Source: Diplonema japonicum (taxonomy: Eukaryota; Euglenozoa; Diplonemea; Diplonemida; Diplonemidae). Taken from it: a DNA stretch of 64,000 nt. The stretch is from the NCBI GenBank assembly GCA_964019335.1, contig OZ025673.1, positions 496,001 to 560,000 of the forward strand. The letters are read 5' to 3'. Below are positions 19,517 to 29,592 of this stretch, one piece after another. Within the stretch, counting starts at the first letter, position 1; each line of letters begins with the position of its first letter. The notes beneath the pieces were generated by a model. That model was not told where the DNA came from. It searched no databases and saw nothing but the letters and a program-made list of their open reading frames with translations. The position numbers and the translations under genes were made by a program.

Positions 19517-20677
19517 TTAAATATCATCATCATCAGCCTCCTTCGCGGCGAGGTCGTTCATCTCAGCGTCAACGTCGAACTTCTCGTACTTCTGGTTGTT
19601 CTTCTTTGCCTCGATCTCGTTCTTGTTCTTGTGGAGGGAGTATCCGAGGACGCCGAGGCAGAGGGCCATGAGGAGCCAGAGGAGGAGGAAGACCCAGAGG
19701 GACATGCAGAGGGATCCGATCTTGAGGCCCTCGCAGCACTCTCCGTCGCTGGTGGTTCCGAAGGGTCCCCTCCCCAGCTTGAAGGTGTAGTCCCTCTCGG
19801 TCACCCCAGAGTTGTGGTTCGCCACCTCCTGCCACACGGTCTCTCCGTCCTTCCCGGGGAGAACTGTCTTCTTGCAGAGCCTGTAGAAGGTCTCCGGCTC
19901 CGTTTCCTCTCCCGTCTCCATCATGGTGATCCCGCTGAAGGTGACCTCCGACATCCCCCTGTTCGCCCCGCCGTTGTTCTCCCTCCACCCGCTCAAGAAC
20001 ACTCCCTTCTTGCAGACAGCAGAGGCGTTCGCGCTCGTCCCCTCTCCCCACCCGAGCGCAACCACAGGCTCGTCAACCCCGTTCGTGAACCTGCACTCAT
20101 CCGAGATCTCAGGGAACTTCGCTCCCATCTTCTCGCAGCTCGTCTCGTTCTGCACGTTGTCGTTGTAGTAGGCGGGGATCACCACGTACTCGTCGTCAGC
20201 GTTGTTCCCGCACCCGATCAGCGTCAGCGAGAACTTCTTCTCCACCGTCGGCTCGTTCGGGAAGGTTGTGAACATGCGAGGGCCCGAGGGGTAGCACTCC
20301 TTCCGCGACGCGATCACCTCCCCGCAGTCCGCCACCTGCCCCGTCTGGTCCCTGCACACGCACGGGAACTCAGTCCTCCCTCCAGCCCCGCTCGTGCACG
20401 ACCCGTACTGGCCCTCCTTCCCGCTGCACCCGAAGTAAGGGAAGTCCTTCCCAGCAGAGCACTCGCTCCCCGCTCGACCGTTGCTGCACCTCCCCGCCCC
20501 GTCCATGAAGTACCCCTCCGCACAAGCCGCGCAAGCCTCCCCGGCCGTCGAGTTCATGTACCCCTGGTGGCACACGCAGCACCCGTCCGCTCCCACGTAC
20601 GCTCGGTTCTCGTTCACAGGGCACTGTCCCTGAACCGATGCCGCCAAACACACTAAACCGAATAGCAGTTTGTTCAT
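19517..20677 (-). CDS. Cysteine-rich type I membrane protein, copy 1 of 5
   Basis: A 386-residue single-exon protein ending in TAA. It has a signal peptide (about 1-18, NKLLFGLVCLAASVQG). The ectodomain has two parts. Residues 19-130 hold about 16 Cys in EGF/GCC2-like spacing (CCVCHQGYMNSTAGEACAAC). Residues 145-315 are a Cys-poorer beta-rich domain with N-glycosylation sequons (NETS, NASA). A membrane span follows at about 323-346 (SLWVFLLLWLLMALCLGVLG), then a 40-residue acidic tail ending ADDDDI. Third codon positions are strongly G/C-biased, consistent with high expression. This copy carries the only internal base difference I noticed: position 19523 gives GAT instead of GAC for the last Asp (silent). 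Its 5' flank is shared with copy 3; its 3' flank is unique. A surface or endomembrane receptor-like role is a guess; the family is not recognised. Confidence 0.9.
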   Translation of the reverse strand: MNKLLFGLVCLAASVQGQCPVNENRAYVGADGCCVCHQGYMNSTAGEACAACAEGYFMDGAGRCSNGRAGSECSAGKDFPYFGCSGKEGQYGSCTSGAGGRTEFPCVCRDQTGQVADCGEVIASRKECYPSGPRMFTTFPNEPTVEKKFSLTLIGCGNNADDEYVVIPAYYNDNVQNETSCEKMGAKFPEISDECRFTNGVDEPVVALGWGEGTSANASAVCKKGVFLSGWRENNGGANRGMSEVTFSGITMMETGEETEPETFYRLCKKTVLPGKDGETVWQEVANHNSGVTERDYTFKLGRGPFGTTSDGECCEGLKIGSLCMSLWVFLLLWLLMALCLGVLGYSLHKNKNEIEAKKNNQKYEKFDVDAEMNDLAAKEADDDDI

Positions 20678-20890
20678 TGTTCTTGTTTTTTTTTTTTTTT
20701 TTTTTTTTTAGAAAATAAAATGTGTTTCGTTTGTGTTCCCTTTCTGAGATAAGTTTGTTTGGTTTTGTTTTCTTTGTTTTCAAGTTTTCTTCTTTTTGTC
20801 TTGGTTTTGAAAGAGAAAAAAAAAAAACCCCCCTCCATAACACGGGCTGAAGAACAAAAGGGGCGTGTTCCTTCTTCTTGTGCAGGTCAT
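20678..20890. repeat. 5' flank shared with copy 3
   Basis: From the start codon outward, this segment is essentially identical to 30754-30966: a T run of 20-plus bases, a short A/T-rich stretch, and the end TTCTTCTTGTGCAGGTCATC. It leads straight into the tandem array. The duplicated block of copies 1 and 3 therefore includes the gene, this flank and the first array units. Confidence 0.85.
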
Positions 20891-22465
20891 CATGTCATCC
20901 AAGTAAAGTTAAGGTAGAATGGTTGTTGGTATCAAGAGACACGAAATGCCTTCAAGCCAAATGCCAAGGTTGATAATCACTCATGAGGCCAGAAAGCAAA
21001 AACAACAGCTGCAAAGACTCATCCAAGAAATGTTAAGGTAGAATGGTTGCTGGTATCAAGAAACAAGAATTGCCTTCAAGCCAAATGCCAAAGTTGATAA
21101 TCATCGGTCCTCTTGAAACAAAGGTGGTATACAGCTTGCAGGTCTCTCGGGCTATGAGGTGGCAGCTAGACGTACAAAAAAAACTCAAATTAACATGCAA
21201 ACTCCCAGAGCGAAAGCCGCATGCCCTAAAAAGGGAGGGGGTATGGTCAGTACTAGGTATCTCTCAGTTTCGATCTAATCTTGCGACTCCTCCAAGTGCT
21301 GATCTCTTCAGGCAAGAAGCACCCTTCATTGGCTCCCACAGCGTCCCAGCAGGTTTGGAGAGTACTTTTCCCGACCACGGTCTCCGCATTCGCTCTGTGG
21401 ACAAGGCTATGGAGAGCCAGGTCCTTAGTGGCTCCTGCGCGAAAAAAAAAAGGAATAGCTGTGTTATACATCCCTGTGAGACACAATCCACCGCACACCC
21501 CCCACTATGGGTCGTAAGGGTGCTCATGTCATCCAAGTAAAGTTAAGGTAGAATGGTTGTTGGTATCAAGAGACACGAAATGCCTTCAAGCCAAATGCCA
21601 AGGTTGATAATCACTCATGAGGCCAGAAAGCAAAAACAACAGCTGCAAAGACTCATCCAAGAAATGTTAAGGTAGAATGGTTGCTGGTATCAAGAAACAA
21701 GAATTGCCTTCAAGCCAAATGCCAAAGTTGATAATCATCGGTCCTCTTGAAACAAAGGTGGTATACAGCTTGCAAGTCTCTCGGGCTATGAGGTGGCAGC
21801 TAGACGTACAAAAAAAAAAGGAATAGCTGTGTTATACATCCCTGTGAGACACAATCCACCGCACACCCCCCACTATGGGTCGTAAGGGTGCTCATGTCAT
21901 CCAAGTAAAGTTAAGGTAGAATGGTTGTTGGTATCAAGAGACACGAAATGCCTTCAAGCCAAATGCCAAGGTTGATAATCACTCATGATCAGCCGCAAAA
22001 GGGAAAACGTTCGTATCATTCTTCCTCTGTCTCTCGGGCTATGAGGTGGCAGCTAGACGTACAAAGAAAAAGGAATAGCTGTGTTATATACATCCCTGAG
22101 CAAGACAAACGGACCCTTGTTTCTATCATCAATTGAAAGAACAGCCAAAGACTCATCCAAGAATAATTAAGGTAGAATGGTTGTTTGGTATCAATAAACA
22201 CGAATGTCTTCAAGCCAAATGCCAAAGTTGATAATCATCGGTCTTTTCTCCTTTCACTAAAGTTTGGCTCTCGGGCTATGAGGTGGCAGCTAGACGTACA
22301 AAAAAAAAAGGAATAGCTGTGTTATATACATCCCTGCACACAGAACACTATGGGTCGTAAGGGTGCTCATGTCATCCAAGTAAAGTTAAGGTAGAATGGT
22401 TGTTGGTATCAAGAGACACGAAATGCCTTCAAGCCAAATGCCAAAGTTGATAATCACTCATGATA
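20891..22465. repeat. Tandem repeat array 1 (two alternating elements)
   Basis: Element 1 is about 85 nt, with the core TTAAGGTAGAATGGTTG followed by GCCAAATGCCAA and GTTGATAATCA. It occurs seven times, starting near 20913, 21037, 21547, 21671, 21915, 22171 and 22390, with spacings of 124, 510, 124, 244, 256 and 219 nt. Element 2 (core GGCTATGAGGTGGCAGCTAG then ACGTACAAA and GGAATAGCTGTGTTATA) follows at about 21145, 21780, 22031 and 22270. The 510-nt spacing is caused by a roughly 260-nt insert at 21180-21440. There is no long open frame shared by the units. The array could be a satellite, a set of small RNA genes or a spacer-type regulatory array; I cannot tell which. Confidence 0.85.
21180..21440 (+). 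mobile_element. Candidate SINE-like insert in array unit 1
   Basis: In three other units the element-2 A run continues directly into GGAATAGCTG. Here about 260 nt of unrelated sequence interrupts that A run and itself ends in a run of A. The insert has a weak tRNA-promoter look (TGGTCAGTACTAGG, then GTTTCGATCTAATC about 20 nt later). A short non-autonomous retroelement with an A tail would explain it. A simple length variant of the repeat is the alternative. Confidence 0.4.
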
Positions 22466-22847
22466 CCGGTAAATGGCAAAAACACCGGCCGCAAAGGGAA
22501 CCATAAAGGGCAGCAAGAGGCGTATAATAATAGAAATAATAATAAAAAAATAGTGAAAAAAGAGGTGGTGGGGGTGGTCGGAAGGGAAAAAAAAAAAAAT
22601 CCATTATTTTCCTATTCCCTTTTGTTCCCATTAGCCACTTCCGGCACTTGGGGTTTCGTCTTCTGCTCCCCTTAATTCTTATTTTGTTACAGTAGCCCCA
22701 TATTTTTGCATGTCTTTCGCCTTGAGAAAGCAAAAGAAATAGAGGGAATAAAGAAAGAAGACTTGAAACACAGCACAGAGTCCCTACTCAAGTCCGCTAT
22801 ATCACGAGGAAGAAGAGCGAGCAAGGAATGGATATGTGGTTGGGAAA

Positions 22848-22883
<36 letters not shown>

Positions 22884-23617
22884 AAAAGAAAAAAGAGAGG
22901 GAAATGAAAATAAAAGGGTTCAGCAGGCAAATTAATGTAGCTATTCCCTGAGTAAAACAGGAAGGGAAATATAAAAAAATATAAAAAAACGAGATACAGA
23001 CAAAACGAGGGGGAAAAAAAAAAGAAAATAGATTTTCACCAGCCATTTTTTCTTTAAACATTATAATTTAACATTAACAAAGAAAGGGGGGGGGGGGTAA
23101 TGAATAAAAATAATGAGGGATGGGTGGGGGGAAACAGAATTGCTGATTCAAAATAAAAAAAAGGGGGGAAATAAAATCGCTTGCAACGGAATGGGCGGAT
23201 ATTCAACTGGGAAAATATTATTTTCTTCATAAATACCCCCCTTTTTTTTCTCCAATCCTCTTCGACTCCTGCTTGAAGTCTTGAAAGAATTGCATCCAAA
23301 AAATAAAGCAAGGCACCCCTCTGTTCTTAAAAGATTTTTTTTGATCGTAGCAAGAAGGGGTGGTCTGTGGGGAACGGTGAACAAAGACAATAAGGAACTG
23401 ATTTTAAAAAAAGGAGGGGGGAAAGGGAGAAATGGCATGGGTGGGGGGGGGGGGGGGGGGGGTAGTTTGGAAATGGTTCATCTCCTAGGGGGTTTATATT
23501 CCGTTTTTACGATCCAACTTTAGCATGCACTTTATATAAAAATAAAATAAAAGTGAATCCCATCATCAGATTCTGTGTAAGATTCGCCCTTGCTAGCAAG
23601 GGATTCAGTGCATGTAC
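22466..23617. other. Low-complexity spacer
   Basis: About 1.15 kb between the array and copy 2. It contains A runs (22851-22880), G runs (23442-23462) and A/T-rich sequence. A short plus-strand frame at 22706-22850 reads like coding sequence before running into poly-Lys (see findings). The last 75 nt are shared with the 3' flank of copy 5. No convincing gene. Confidence 0.6.
23541..23617. repeat. 3' flank shared with copy 5, with perfect palindrome
   Basis: This segment is identical to about 54053-54129 up to the TAG stop of the adjacent gene. It contains the perfect 16-bp palindrome CCCTTGCTAGCAAGGG at 23587-23602. In the transcript it would form an 8-bp hairpin stem about 15 nt after the stop codon. 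Possible roles are a 3' processing or stability element, or a recombination/insertion site. Copies 1, 3 and 4 lack it. Confidence 0.8.
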
Positions 23618-24778
23618 CTAAATGTCATCATCATCAGCCTCCTTCGCGGCGAGGTCGTTCATCTCAGCGTCAACGTCGAACTTCTCGTACTTCTGGTTGT
23701 TCTTCTTTGCCTCGATCTCGTTCTTGTTCTTGTGGAGGGAGTATCCGAGGACGCCGAGGCAGAGGGCCATGAGGAGCCAGAGGAGGAGGAAGACCCAGAG
23801 GGACATGCAGAGGGATCCGATCTTGAGGCCCTCGCAGCACTCTCCGTCGCTGGTGGTTCCGAAGGGTCCCCTCCCCAGCTTGAAGGTGTAGTCCCTCTCG
23901 GTCACCCCAGAGTTGTGGTTCGCCACCTCCTGCCACACGGTCTCTCCGTCCTTCCCGGGGAGAACTGTCTTCTTGCAGAGCCTGTAGAAGGTCTCCGGCT
24001 CCGTTTCCTCTCCCGTCTCCATCATGGTGATCCCGCTGAAGGTGACCTCCGACATCCCCCTGTTCGCCCCGCCGTTGTTCTCCCTCCACCCGCTCAAGAA
24101 CACTCCCTTCTTGCAGACAGCAGAGGCGTTCGCGCTCGTCCCCTCTCCCCACCCGAGCGCAACCACAGGCTCGTCAACCCCGTTCGTGAACCTGCACTCA
24201 TCCGAGATCTCAGGGAACTTCGCTCCCATCTTCTCGCAGCTCGTCTCGTTCTGCACGTTGTCGTTGTAGTAGGCGGGGATCACCACGTACTCGTCGTCAG
24301 CGTTGTTCCCGCACCCGATCAGCGTCAGCGAGAACTTCTTCTCCACCGTCGGCTCGTTCGGGAAGGTTGTGAACATGCGAGGGCCCGAGGGGTAGCACTC
24401 CTTCCGCGACGCGATCACCTCCCCGCAGTCCGCCACCTGCCCCGTCTGGTCCCTGCACACGCACGGGAACTCAGTCCTCCCTCCAGCCCCGCTCGTGCAC
24501 GACCCGTACTGGCCCTCCTTCCCGCTGCACCCGAAGTAAGGGAAGTCCTTCCCAGCAGAGCACTCGCTCCCCGCTCGACCGTTGCTGCACCTCCCCGCCC
24601 CGTCCATGAAGTACCCCTCCGCACAAGCCGCGCAAGCCTCCCCGGCCGTCGAGTTCATGTACCCCTGGTGGCACACGCAGCACCCGTCCGCTCCCACGTA
24701 CGCTCGGTTCTCGTTCACAGGGCACTGTCCCTGAACCGATGCCGCCAAACACACTAAACCGAATAGCAGTTTGTTCAT
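23618..24778 (-). CDS. Cysteine-rich type I membrane protein, copy 2 of 5
   Basis: Encodes the same 386 residues as copy 1, with a TAG stop. The start is the ATG at 24778; the frame is open upstream to 24826, but those 16 residues are not conserved in the other copies and would bury the signal peptide. Upstream sequence (TTTTGTTAAAAAG in the given strand after CAT) is unlike any other copy, so identity stops at the start codon. On the other side identity to copy 5 continues through 75 nt of 3' flank. The gene lies 81 nt downstream of the ubiquitin-like gene and is probably co-transcribed with it. Confidence 0.9.
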   Translation of the reverse strand: MNKLLFGLVCLAASVQGQCPVNENRAYVGADGCCVCHQGYMNSTAGEACAACAEGYFMDGAGRCSNGRAGSECSAGKDFPYFGCSGKEGQYGSCTSGAGGRTEFPCVCRDQTGQVADCGEVIASRKECYPSGPRMFTTFPNEPTVEKKFSLTLIGCGNNADDEYVVIPAYYNDNVQNETSCEKMGAKFPEISDECRFTNGVDEPVVALGWGEGTSANASAVCKKGVFLSGWRENNGGANRGMSEVTFSGITMMETGEETEPETFYRLCKKTVLPGKDGETVWQEVANHNSGVTERDYTFKLGRGPFGTTSDGECCEGLKIGSLCMSLWVFLLLWLLMALCLGVLGYSLHKNKNEIEAKKNNQKYEKFDVDAEMNDLAAKEADDDDI

Positions 24779-24859
24779 TTTGTTAAAAAGATGAAAAGAT
24801 AAAGGTATGATAGACCTGTGTGTCATGAAAAGACGAGCATGATGAAACAGGGGGGAAAG

Positions 24860-27800
24860 CTAAGCGGCAGAAAGTACGGAGATATCTGAATCGTGCTGGA
24901 GAGCAGGAAGGTGAGGGAGGAGAATGGGGGCTGTGTTCGGGTGCTCGAGGATGAAAGACTTCGTGAGGAGGGCTTGGGGGATGTGAGGGACAATGGCGGG
25001 CGTGAGGGCGAGAGCTTGTGCTGTGAATGGTGGGTGGTGCTGCAAGGCGAGGGAGGCTGCGCGGTACACCGCAACGGAAGAAGGGCTCCGCATGTTTTTC
25101 ATGGCGAAAAGCAGCAGCTCCTCGTCATCTGTGTAGTACGTGGTGACGACGTCTAGAACACTCTTCACCCAACACGCACCTAGCTCGATGGCCTTCAGCA
25201 CAACATCTCTGTCCTTCTGCAAGGCCTCGGGCAGCATTCGGAACACGCCGGCGATGACGTTCACCTGTTCACAGTTCGCCAGTATCTGCGCAACGACCTC
25301 TTTGTCCTCCAACAGCGTCCTCGGTATGACTTTGGTAAAGTTCAACAATGGAACCTTAGTAGGGCGAGCAAGCAACCGCATTACAGTGTACTTGGTCATA
25401 GGAGGCTTGCAGGGCACATGCGAGAGAAGGAGCTGTGTTGTGTTACTGTTCTGCAGTGCTGCGAAGATGACTTCGTCGTGAGTTTGCATCGGAGGGGGGA
25501 GGCTGAGGTAGACGGCCAACGTGTCGGACTGCGAGCATCTTGAAACAGCGACAACAACCGTTGCAGGGGCAACGTCGGGGAGGAGAAGCGTGAGGATCAC
25601 AGGCACGCACCGCGCAGACACAATTTTAAGTACCCCCTCTAACACGCCGCGACCGAGACGCGAGACCAGCGTCGCAACGTCGCTCCCAGGGAGGTTGCGC
25701 AACAAGGCGGCTATAAGCCCCACGTTATCAGGAGTTCCCGAAAGAACATCTTTGACAAAACCCACCTTCTTATCAGTGTGATGGATCCGATCGGCAACAT
25801 ATATAACCTCCTCCGCGCTGAGAGTCAACAACACCGACAGCACCGGGTCCGCACCCGTGGCACACGGCCGCATGGTACGTTTGTTCAGATAGCTGATTAG
25901 GTTTTCAGGGTGGCGTTGCTGCTCAGGAGTTAACGTCGCTTCAAAACCAACATCCAAAAGCTCCTCCCCGAGGCTCGTGAGGAACATAATGGTGTGGTCG
26001 TCGGGTACTCTTGCGACGCGGTTCAAAAAGGTGGCGGCGTATGGGCTGTCTTGTAACAACCGTAGAATGCTGCATGTATAAGAAGGGTTGTCAAGGATCG
26101 CTGCGGGGATCTTCCGCACGTCGAATGGGAAGAAACGGATCTGCCTGTCCAGTGCCGCGCGGACCACGTCCGTGTTGTGCTTCACGTTGCTCGGCATTGC
26201 TTGGAAGACGCCCTTCAGAAACTCTTCTGATGTGTTGCTGACCGCGATTATCGCCAGCGACACGGTTGCAGAGGTTGCTTCCGATGAAGCAAATAGTTTC
26301 GTGACGATGCCGCCCCGTTCATCGTTTTCCACGAATTTTTCGTTCACACGTTTGTTTTTCAGTTCTTGGGGTACAATATCCCACAGCTCCTGTACCTCGT
26401 TCGTCTCACTTGCCTTCTCCACCAAGACGTCAAGAATTTTCCCGCTATTTTTCAACACGTCTGGCAGGTCCTGGAAAACCAACGCCGTGCTGAAGCACCT
26501 CTCGACGGCAACCCGGTGCTGCACGGCCGCAATAAGGCAGGGATCTGTTTTTTCGCTCGGTTGGAGGGATTTCAAAAGACTATGAAACGTCAGAGGAGGG
26601 CTGTCTGCGAGCGACGCAGCTATGAAAGGACCCGACGACAGGAATGCGTTCCCCCTTCCTCTGGATGGGCGCAGGAGCTCGTCGGTTTTTGTGGTTTTTT
26701 TGCGGAAACCGCACGATAGAAGAAGCGGGCTGGTTTGCAGCTCTACAGAAACATGTCGAAAATACTCAATAAAAACCCCCGCAGGAAGACCCTCTGACAC
26801 ATCTAAAACAGTCTCTAAATCAGACACAAATCTTTTCGGAAGCTTCTTAACCACCACGTCGATGGTGGTGCCCTGCACGCTCAGCGCCTGCAACGCCGAC
26901 TTGACGTCCCATTGCGCTTCAGAAGGGATCGTTTCCAACGTTTTTACAGATAACCCAACATCGTCTTGCAGCAATGTGGCAACCATTGAAAAAACTGCGT
27001 CGGGCTGTACCTGAACCTCCAAAGGGAGGGATTCATACAGCCCGATACGGTTAGCGGGTGAAAGGTGCGACAGAACCTTCACAGTTGTTTCGGGGTACAT
27101 TTTGATCTTTTCAACCAGCTTCGTCTCGACACCGTCATCAAGCACTTTTCTGCGTTCTAGGAACGACAGGAAGACCCCGGGCCTGTTCCAATACTCTTCT
27201 GGTATTCTATCGAACATCGATACTGCACCGTGATCGCAGGCGCATGCTACCAGCTCATCGCTCAGTATCCCGCACACATAATGCACAGCAGCATCGTTCC
27301 ACTTCCATTGATTCAAAACTGTTATGACAATTTGTTCGGTTATTTTGAAGGTGGTTCCGTAGGCTTCGAGGAATGCCCAGCCTCCTTTGTTGCAGCATTG
27401 CAAGACATTGCCGGGGTGTTCCCTCCATGTCTGCGGGGACCGGTTCCAAATATCCAAGACGAGGTCTGGACTGGAAACAGCGTCGAGAACGGTGGAGAAA
27501 AACCCCTCAGGAGGATCACTTAGAGTCCCGAGCACACTTAACGAGAGGTTGCCTGAGAAGGATAGTATGGTTTGTACCATTGTGTTGGTTAGCTGTTCCG
27601 GTTTAACGTTGTGCATTGTGTTGTAGATTTCCACTGTTTTTTGAGGTGAGATTCTGGGAAATGTTTGAACGCACACGTTGTGAGGGGCTTGCAAGATGAA
27701 CACGGTGGGAAGGGCCTCCACAACATCATCGGATACCTTTTGCAGCAGGAAGCACAGGATCGCACCGTCAGCCAAGGAGGTGTCCGGTATTTTCGCCAGA

Positions 27801-28282
27801 GTCTCGTTAACACCCTCCGACGGGACAGTTGCGAGAACCGTTTTGCAGAACGACTGGTCTTCAAAAACACTTTTTGGAACGGCACGGAGCAGGTCCATAG
27901 ACCGCGACTTCAAACAGGTTTCGAACACATGCGATGCGAGCGAGACCTCTTCTTGCAAAGCTGGTGAGAATGCTTTATAGGTCTCTATTGCGTTGTGGGC
28001 GGAGGTTTTTACCTTAAATATCGCGTCCTTCACCTTGTTCTCCCATTCTGCCGAGCGGAGTAACTCTAAAGTGCTGCCGAGACCTCCTGCCGAGCAGCAG
28101 CACTCTGAAGCTATCCAGCAATCTTCCAATTCTTCCTCCGCGCCTTCGTTCCGTAGGGCAGCCATCTCCCGCCTGATGCCCGTCTGGTTTTCAACTTCGC
28201 AGAGCAGCATCGCAATTGTATCATGCTCCTTGACATCCACCCACACGGTGTCACCACCTGGTAGCTTGATGCAAATATCCAT
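24860..28282 (-). CDS. Ubiquitin-like N-terminus plus long helical-repeat protein
   Basis: A single exon of about 1140 residues from the ATG at 28282. The frame is open further upstream, but that part is Phe/Lys-rich homopolymer translation. Residues 1-75 align by pattern with ubiquitin: DICIKLPGGDTVWVDVKEHD, TIAMLLCEVENQTGI, then a short strand and LGSTLELLRS. The remaining 1050 residues are a long series of amphipathic helical repeats of roughly 35-45 residues, with recurring motifs such as VLATVPSEGV, DVVEALPTVF, LQDDVGLSVKTLETIPSEA and LPEALQKDRDVVLKAIELGA. These are reminiscent of DUF4116-like repeats of protists. There are no catalytic motifs. A scaffold that binds proteasome- or ubiquitin-related partners is a guess. 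Copy 2 of the Cys-rich gene follows 81 nt downstream. Confidence 0.8.
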   Translation of the reverse strand: MDICIKLPGGDTVWVDVKEHDTIAMLLCEVENQTGIRREMAALRNEGAEEELEDCWIASECCCSAGGLGSTLELLRSAEWENKVKDAIFKVKTSAHNAIETYKAFSPALQEEVSLASHVFETCLKSRSMDLLRAVPKSVFEDQSFCKTVLATVPSEGVNETLAKIPDTSLADGAILCFLLQKVSDDVVEALPTVFILQAPHNVCVQTFPRISPQKTVEIYNTMHNVKPEQLTNTMVQTILSFSGNLSLSVLGTLSDPPEGFFSTVLDAVSSPDLVLDIWNRSPQTWREHPGNVLQCCNKGGWAFLEAYGTTFKITEQIVITVLNQWKWNDAAVHYVCGILSDELVACACDHGAVSMFDRIPEEYWNRPGVFLSFLERRKVLDDGVETKLVEKIKMYPETTVKVLSHLSPANRIGLYESLPLEVQVQPDAVFSMVATLLQDDVGLSVKTLETIPSEAQWDVKSALQALSVQGTTIDVVVKKLPKRFVSDLETVLDVSEGLPAGVFIEYFRHVSVELQTSPLLLSCGFRKKTTKTDELLRPSRGRGNAFLSSGPFIAASLADSPPLTFHSLLKSLQPSEKTDPCLIAAVQHRVAVERCFSTALVFQDLPDVLKNSGKILDVLVEKASETNEVQELWDIVPQELKNKRVNEKFVENDERGGIVTKLFASSEATSATVSLAIIAVSNTSEEFLKGVFQAMPSNVKHNTDVVRAALDRQIRFFPFDVRKIPAAILDNPSYTCSILRLLQDSPYAATFLNRVARVPDDHTIMFLTSLGEELLDVGFEATLTPEQQRHPENLISYLNKRTMRPCATGADPVLSVLLTLSAEEVIYVADRIHHTDKKVGFVKDVLSGTPDNVGLIAALLRNLPGSDVATLVSRLGRGVLEGVLKIVSARCVPVILTLLLPDVAPATVVVAVSRCSQSDTLAVYLSLPPPMQTHDEVIFAALQNSNTTQLLLSHVPCKPPMTKYTVMRLLARPTKVPLLNFTKVIPRTLLEDKEVVAQILANCEQVNVIAGVFRMLPEALQKDRDVVLKAIELGACWVKSVLDVVTTYYTDDEELLLFAMKNMRSPSSVAVYRAASLALQHHPPFTAQALALTPAIVPHIPQALLTKSFILEHPNTAPILLPHLPALQHDSDISVLSAA

Positions 28283-29592
28283 TTTCTCCCCTTTTTTTCT
28301 TCTTTTTTTTGGTTGTGTTAAAGAAGTTTTTTGTTGAGCTGAATAGAAAGAAAAAAAAAAAGTGAAATGTGCTTGGGAAAGAGTTTTCAAAGGGCGGGAA
28401 GAAAGGAAAAAAGAAAACAAAAATAGGGGGGGGACGGGGGGAGGAGGAGTAGATGTGGGTTTATTGGGAATAATAATAAGAATTATAGAAAGTCATGGAA
28501 GAGTACGGGGCGCGGGGTGATAATAAAAAAAAAGTGGGGGGGGGAGAGAAGAAAGGTGCGTAGGCAGTGTCTTGGAGTAGAAACTGAATGAACAGGGGAA
28601 AGGAAGCACATATGTTATATGTTACAAATGAAAAAAAAAGGGGGAGTGAGGGGAGTGAGAGGTGAAGAAGAGGGAGAGGGTTCCTGTTTTCCTGCTCTAA
28701 GCAGTCCGACAGATGCGACAGGCTTCGATGAGACGTAGTTCTTCTTTGAAATTTCTCTTCAAGACGCTAATCTTCTTCCCTTTCTTTGTGTGGTCTTCTC
28801 TTCTTTTTTTTCGTTTTTTTTTTTAATAAATAGAATAATAAGGGGGGGGAGGGGACTATCGTTCTTGTTTTTTTTTACCAAGGAAAAAAAAAGAGAGAGC
28901 AGTAAAGCTTCTTTTTTATTCATTTTCCATTTTCTTTTTTTTTTTTTCCACTCGTTTCTTAAATTTTTTTTTTCCCCTTATCCACGACGGGAAAAAAAAG
29001 AAAACAAAACAAAACAAAAAAAAAAAAGAAAAAGAATATTGGCACGTTAGCTGATCCATCTCCCCTCCCTTCCCTTCCCTTCCCTCCACACCTTTCGTTT
29101 TTTTTTTTTTTTTTTTTGTTTTTCCTTTTTTTTTTTTTTTTTTTTTTCCTTCCTGTGTGCTGAAGTTTCTCCCTCACATCAGTGGTTGTTTTCTTTTTTT
29201 TTTTTTTTCTTCATCTTCTTTTTTTGTTGCAGCAGAGAGAAAGAGGAGAACAAAGCAAAGCAAGAAGATATTACAGGGAAACATCAAATGATAAAAAGAA
29301 AGCGGAATAAAAGGAAAAAAAAAGAATAAAATGCACGTTGCGCACAAAACCATTCTTTTTTCTCTTGCGTTTATTCACTTCTTTTACGCTTTCACTTGGT
29401 CCCCCTTTCTTCTTTTCCCTTTTTTCTTTTTTTTTTCTTTTGCTTCTTATTATTTTTCCCGCCTCTTCTTCTTTTTTTTTAATTGTAGCTTTGCGGTACC
29501 ACTTGCATAACACTCTGCACTAGTTCTCTGTAACGATTTTATCACACCATCACCACCGTGCTGTCTGCTTCTTTCTTTCTTCTCGTCAGCGC
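28283..29592. other. Low-complexity spacer
   Basis: About 1.3 kb rich in A/T and poly-T, with GGGGA tracts near 28430-28445 and 28530-28540. A short minus-strand stretch ending in TAG at 28697 reads KKISVLKRNFKEELRLIEAC and might be an exon remnant. The remaining frames are Lys- or Phe-rich homopolymer translations. No gene called. Confidence 0.55.

Noticed and set aside
19631-20656. 341-residue plus-strand open frame inside copy 1, repeated in the other copies (341-381 codons)
   Set aside because: It is the antisense of the Cys-rich gene and is open because of strong G/C third-position bias. The product is Glu/Leu/Arg-rich without a domain, and the sense protein has signal peptide, Cys pattern and membrane span.
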